In this document: positions 61,259 through 64,000 of the stretch, piece after piece
Layout: each line of letters begins with the position of its first letter
Position numbering within the stretch: position 1 is the stretch's first letter
Source of the DNA: Romboutsia_C sp015668195
GTDB lineage: Bacteria; Bacillota; Clostridia; Peptostreptococcales; Peptostreptococcaceae
DNA: 64,000 nucleotides
Reading direction: 5' to 3'
NCBI RefSeq assembly: GCF_015668195.1
Contig: NZ_JADPFC010000003.1
Location: 261,324 to 325,323, forward strand
Notes under the pieces: generated by a model
What the model was told of the DNA's origin: nothing
The model's input: the letters and a program-made list of their open reading frames with translations, nothing else
Database searches by the model: none
Made by a program: the position numbers and the translations under genes

Positions 61259-63227
61259 TAATTTCTATCCTTTCCTCTAATTCTTTTACCTTATCCCTAA
61301 GCTCTGCCGCTCTTTCAAATTGTAAATTTTGAGCTGCTTCCATCATCTCTGATTGTAATTTAGCTATATTAGCTTTTATTTCATCTATATCATCAGTTTC
61401 TTTAACTCCGTATATAACCTCTTCATCAGCAACTTTAGTAGCTTCTATAGAATCTCTAATACTCTTTTTAATAGTTGTAGGGGTTATATTATTTTCTTTA
61501 TTATATAATGATTGTATTTCTCTTCTTCTTTTTGTTTCTTCTATAGCACTTTGCATAGATCTAGTTATTTTATCTGCATACATTATAACCTTACCTTCTG
61601 AGTTTCTAGCCGCACGTCCTATGGTTTGGATTAATGATGTTTCAGAACGCAAAAATCCTTCTTTATCTGCATCTAATATTGCTACAAGAGAAACTTCTGG
61701 AATATCCAACCCTTCTCTAAGTAGGTTTATACCAACTAATACATCAAACTTACCTAATCTTAGATCCCTTATAATCTCTACTCTTTCAAGAGTATCTATA
61801 TCCGAATGCAAATACTTAACCTTTATACCAATTTCTTTAAGGTAGTTGGTTAAATCTTCACTCATTTTCTTAGTAAGAGTTGTTATTAAGACTCTTTCAT
61901 TCTTTTCAATTACATTATTTATTTCACCTACTAAATTATCTATCTGATTGTCTATAGGTCTAACTTCTATTATAGGATCAAGTAAACCTGTTGGTCTTAT
62001 TATTTGCTCTGCTATAGTTGTTGAATGTTGTATCTCATATGGTCCTGGTGTTGCAGTTACAAATAATATTTGATTAATATTTTCTTCAAACTCTTCAAAA
62101 TTTAAAGGCCTATTATCATAAGCCGATGGTAATCTAAATCCATTATCTATAAGTGAGCCTTTTCTAGATCTATCTCCAGCATACATACCTCTTACTTGAG
62201 GTACTGTAACATGAGACTCATCAACTATTATTAAATAATCGTCTGGGAAGAAATCCATTAATGTATATGGTTTCTCTCCTGGCTTTCTACCTGTTATATG
62301 TCTTGAATAGTTTTCTATACCTTGGCAGAATCCTATTTCTTTTAACATTTCTATATCATATCTAGTTCTTTGGTCAATTCTTTGAGCCTCTAGTAATTTA
62401 TCATTGTCTTTAAATTCATTTATTCTTTCTTCAAGCTCTTTTTCTATTTCAACTATAGCTTTTTCTATTCTTTCTGGTGTTGTTACATAGTGAGATGCCG
62501 GAAATATTACTACATGATTTCTCACCCCTACCATTTTACCTGTAACATAATCTATCTCTGTTATTCTATCAATTTCATCACCAAAAAATTCTATTCTTAT
62601 AGCCTTTTCATCATTGCTTGCAGGGAATATTTCTAAAATATCTCCTCTAACTCTAAAAGTACCCCTAACAAAGTTAATATCATTTCTTTCATACTGTATG
62701 TCTATTAATCTTTTTATAACTTCATCTCTATCTTTTTCCATTCCTGGTCTTAGAGATACCATAAGTTGTCTATAATCTTCTGGATCCCCTAATCCATATA
62801 TACATGATACAGATGAAATTATTATAACGTCTTTTCTTTCTAATATTGCTGCTGTTGCAGAGTGTCTAAGCTTATCTATTTCATCATTTATACTTGCATC
62901 TTTTTCTATATATGTATCACTATGAGCTACATACGCTTCTGGTTGATAGTAATCATAGTAACTTACAAAGTATTCTACTGCATTCTCTGGAAAAAACTCT
63001 TTAAATTCACTGTATAATTGAGCTGCTAATGTTTTATTATGAGCTAATATCAATGTTGGCTTATTTACGTTTTTTATAATATTAGCCATAGTAAAGGTTT
63101 TACCAGATCCCGTTACCCCTAGAAGAGTAGAAAACTTTTCATTGTTATTTATAGCATCTACAATAGACTTTATAGCCTCAGGCTGATCTCCCGTAGGCTT
63201 AAATTCCGATTTTAATTTAAATTCCAA
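61248..63227 (-). CDS. uvrB: Excinuclease UvrB
   Basis: This 659-residue helicase-like subunit has Walker A GVTGSGKTFT, the beta-hairpin region YYDYYQPEAYV, the DEAD-like DESH motif and a C-terminal UVR domain (NLQFERAAELRDKVKELEER) that contacts UvrC. The frame opens at 63236, but that GTG overlaps the AAAGGAG site; the TTG at 63227, eight bases further on, gives MEFKLKSEFKPTG, which is the family's usual start. A SOS box and extended -10 promoter lie immediately upstream. Confidence 0.96.
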   Translation of the reverse strand: MEFKLKSEFKPTGDQPEAIKSIVDAINNNEKFSTLLGVTGSGKTFTMANIIKNVNKPTLILAHNKTLAAQLYSEFKEFFPENAVEYFVSYYDYYQPEAYVAHSDTYIEKDASINDEIDKLRHSATAAILERKDVIIISSVSCIYGLGDPEDYRQLMVSLRPGMEKDRDEVIKRLIDIQYERNDINFVRGTFRVRGDILEIFPASNDEKAIRIEFFGDEIDRITEIDYVTGKMVGVRNHVVIFPASHYVTTPERIEKAIVEIEKELEERINEFKDNDKLLEAQRIDQRTRYDIEMLKEIGFCQGIENYSRHITGRKPGEKPYTLMDFFPDDYLIIVDESHVTVPQVRGMYAGDRSRKGSLIDNGFRLPSAYDNRPLNFEEFEENINQILFVTATPGPYEIQHSTTIAEQIIRPTGLLDPIIEVRPIDNQIDNLVGEINNVIEKNERVLITTLTKKMSEDLTNYLKEIGIKVKYLHSDIDTLERVEIIRDLRLGKFDVLVGINLLREGLDIPEVSLVAILDADKEGFLRSETSLIQTIGRAARNSEGKVIMYADKITRSMQSAIEETKRRREIQSLYNKENNITPTTIKKSIRDSIEATKVADEEVIYGVKETDDIDEIKANIAKLQSEMMEAAQNLQFERAAELRDKVKELEERIEINGR

Positions 63228-63247
63228 CAATATCACTCCTTTCTTAC

Positions 63248-63259
63248 GAACATTCGTTC
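63248..63259. promoter_or_regulatory. LexA (SOS) box of uvrBA
   Basis: GAACATTCGTTC fits the Firmicute LexA consensus GAACNNNNGTTC exactly, extended to CGAAC on one side. It lies between the -10 box and the uvrB ribosome binding site, where bound LexA would block transcription; uvrBA is a classical SOS target. Confidence 0.85.
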
Positions 63260-63270
63260 CTTGCTATTTA

Positions 63271-63279
63271 ATTATAACA
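63271..63279 (-). promoter_or_regulatory. Extended -10 promoter element of uvrBA
   Basis: On the minus strand TGTTATAAT is a perfect extended -10. No good -35 is seen at 17 bases. Transcription would start near 63264, just upstream of the LexA box. Confidence 0.65.
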
Positions 63280-63546
63280 TATATCTATATATATCTTGTG
63301 TTTTATTTATTAAAATTTACATAAATTATCTATTTATCGTAATATATTCTTTATATATTACCCACTATCCTACGATTTCAACCTTATTTACATATAAGTC
63401 TTTTAATGATATGAAATTTAACTTTTATTAAATGAATAATTATACAGTAGTGATGCTAATTTGAATCTGCTTATTTAAACTATTTATGGTATTGTTAAGG
63501 AGTGTGTATGTAATATACTTTAATTAACTATATATTGTAAAAAAAT

Positions 63547-63577
63547 AAAGGTCTCTATGGGGGATAGAGACCTTTTT
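63547..63577 (+). terminator. Terminator with no obvious gene upstream
   Basis: AAAGGTCTCTAT and ATAGAGACCTTT form a 12-bp stem around a G-rich loop, followed by TT; on the minus strand it is followed by ATTTTTTT. It may end a small plus-strand RNA, or act as a second terminator for the rRNA operon on the minus strand. Confidence 0.8.
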
Positions 63578-63820
63578 AAAATGGGGGAGATTGAGTAATT
63601 TATTTATATTAAGTTTTACATTATAATTATCTCCTGTCTTACAAAAAAGTATTCAAAAATACTTAGATATTTTTATAAATATTTTTCATGTAGTAAAAGG
63701 GGGTAAGATAATTGACTTTATTTACTCTTATAAATCCCAAATCTTAAATCATTTACTATTTTTATTGAATCTATTTTTTAATTACAACTATAATAATCAT
63801 CATTTATAATTTCGTTATAA

Positions 63821-63859
63821 ATAAAGAGAGATATGAATTTAATTCATATCTCTCTTTAT
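63821..63859 (-). terminator. Terminator of the rRNA operon
   Basis: AAAGAGAGATATGAATT and its exact complement are separated by one base, a near-perfect palindrome of 17-19 bp per arm. On the minus strand it lies about 30 bases past the 5S 3' end. Confidence 0.85.
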
Positions 63860-63887
63860 ATTTTTGTGTGTCTTTATCAATAAAAAA

Positions 63888-64000
63888 GATTACGTGGCTA
63901 CGTCTTACTCTCCCAGGAGGTCGCCCCCCAAGTACCATCAGCGCTAAAGAGCTTAACTTCTGTGTTCGGTATGGGAACAGGTGTATCCTCTTTGCTATAA
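63888..64000 (-). rRNA. rrf: 5S ribosomal RNA, 3' part (5' end beyond the window)
   Basis: The minus strand carries diagnostic 5S segments: CCTGTTCCCATACCGAACAC, AGAAGTTAAGCTCTT, GATGGTACTTGGGGG and CCTGGGAGAGTAAGACG. About 113 bases are present; the 5' terminal strand of the closing helix lies past position 64000. It indicates that an rRNA operon lies to the right and is transcribed toward uvrB. Confidence 0.95.

Larger units (their letters stand above)
63228..63887. other. Intergenic region between uvrB and the 5S rRNA
   Basis: About 650 AT-rich bases. It holds the uvrB promoter and SOS box, a plus-strand terminator (63547-63575) with no recognisable gene before it, and the rRNA operon terminator. 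Two good ribosome binding sites are followed only by very short frames: ATG-TAA at 63508-63513 and an 11-codon TTG frame near 63711. Neither is called as a gene. Confidence 0.5.

Noticed and set aside
63508..63513. ATG-TAA start-stop element after a ribosome binding site
   Set aside because: Too short to distinguish from chance in AT-rich DNA; kept only as a remark in the intergenic entry.
63711..63746. 11-codon TTG frame after AAGGGGG
   Set aside because: Good ribosome binding site but rare start, no conservation evidence and no downstream gene to regulate.
1..64000. CRISPR arrays, transposases, phage genes and tRNA genes
   Set aside because: None seen on either strand; no regularly spaced repeats, no DDE or serine recombinase genes, and the only RNA gene is the 5S rRNA.

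Overview
The window is a chromosomal segment of a low-GC Gram-positive anaerobe. Features pointing to the class Clostridia, most likely the family Peptostreptococcaceae, are strong purine-rich ribosome binding sites, heavily AT-biased third codon positions, an [FeFe]-hydrogenase operon, and the content and order of the housekeeping genes. From memory, the order resembles that around the same genes in Clostridioides difficile (pilB-pilC-pilA; lon-clpX-clpP-tig-rph-ligA; pyk-pfkA-dnaE; whiA-yvcK-rapZ-murB; hydrogenase-hprK-uvrC and uvrBA). The species cannot be named from the sequence alone.

Layout. 1-2.2 kb: the start of an FAD-dependent dehydrogenase, two small coupled genes of unknown function and a SEC-C motif protein. 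2.5-5.5 kb: a minimal type IV pilus cluster (pilB, pilC, one pilin) with a tiny leader ORF. 5.7-8.4 kb: a double P-loop ATPase and an APC amino-acid permease. 8.6-15.3 kb: protein quality control (engB, lon, clpX, clpP, tig). 15.4-19.4 kb: a phosphodiesterase, an RNase PH/dITPase fusion and ligA. 19.4-22.5 kb: the one clearly accessory stretch, AT-rich, with gene remnants, inverted repeats, a tiny peptide gene and a stand-alone E2-type acyltransferase. 22.5-26.5 kb: an RNA methyltransferase, an unknown membrane protein and an NSS amino-acid transporter with its small subunit. 26.7-33.3 kb: pyk, pfkA and dnaE. 33.4-38.5 kb: the compact murB-PHP-rapZ-yvcK-nudix-whiA operon. 38.7-42.4 kb: two divergent formate/nitrite-family channels and a cardiolipin synthase. 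42.8-47.1 kb: a trimeric, probably electron-bifurcating hydrogenase. 47.2-50 kb: hprK and uvrC. 50.2-56.5 kb: an oligopeptide ABC transporter. 56.7-58.2 kb: a YfcC-type carrier. 58.4-63.2 kb: uvrBA under an SOS box. 63.9-64.0 kb: the 3' part of a 5S rRNA.

Most genes lie on the minus strand; the hydrogenase, cardiolipin synthase, one FNT channel and oppBCDF lie on the plus strand. Central metabolism (pyk, pfkA), fermentation-end-product handling (FNT channels, hydrogenase) and carbon control (hprK, rapZ, yvcK) sit together. DNA repair is represented by uvrA, uvrB, uvrC and ligA.

The standout observation is the oligopeptide-binding lipoprotein gene at 50192-51844. It encodes a full-length, uninterrupted OppA whose two halves are in swapped order. 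After the lipoprotein signal comes the part that normally forms the C-terminal half, and it runs directly into the normal N-terminal half. This is a natural circular permutation. The displaced block is bounded by a 14-nt near-perfect direct repeat. The gene is also divergent from the permease/ATPase operon it should serve.
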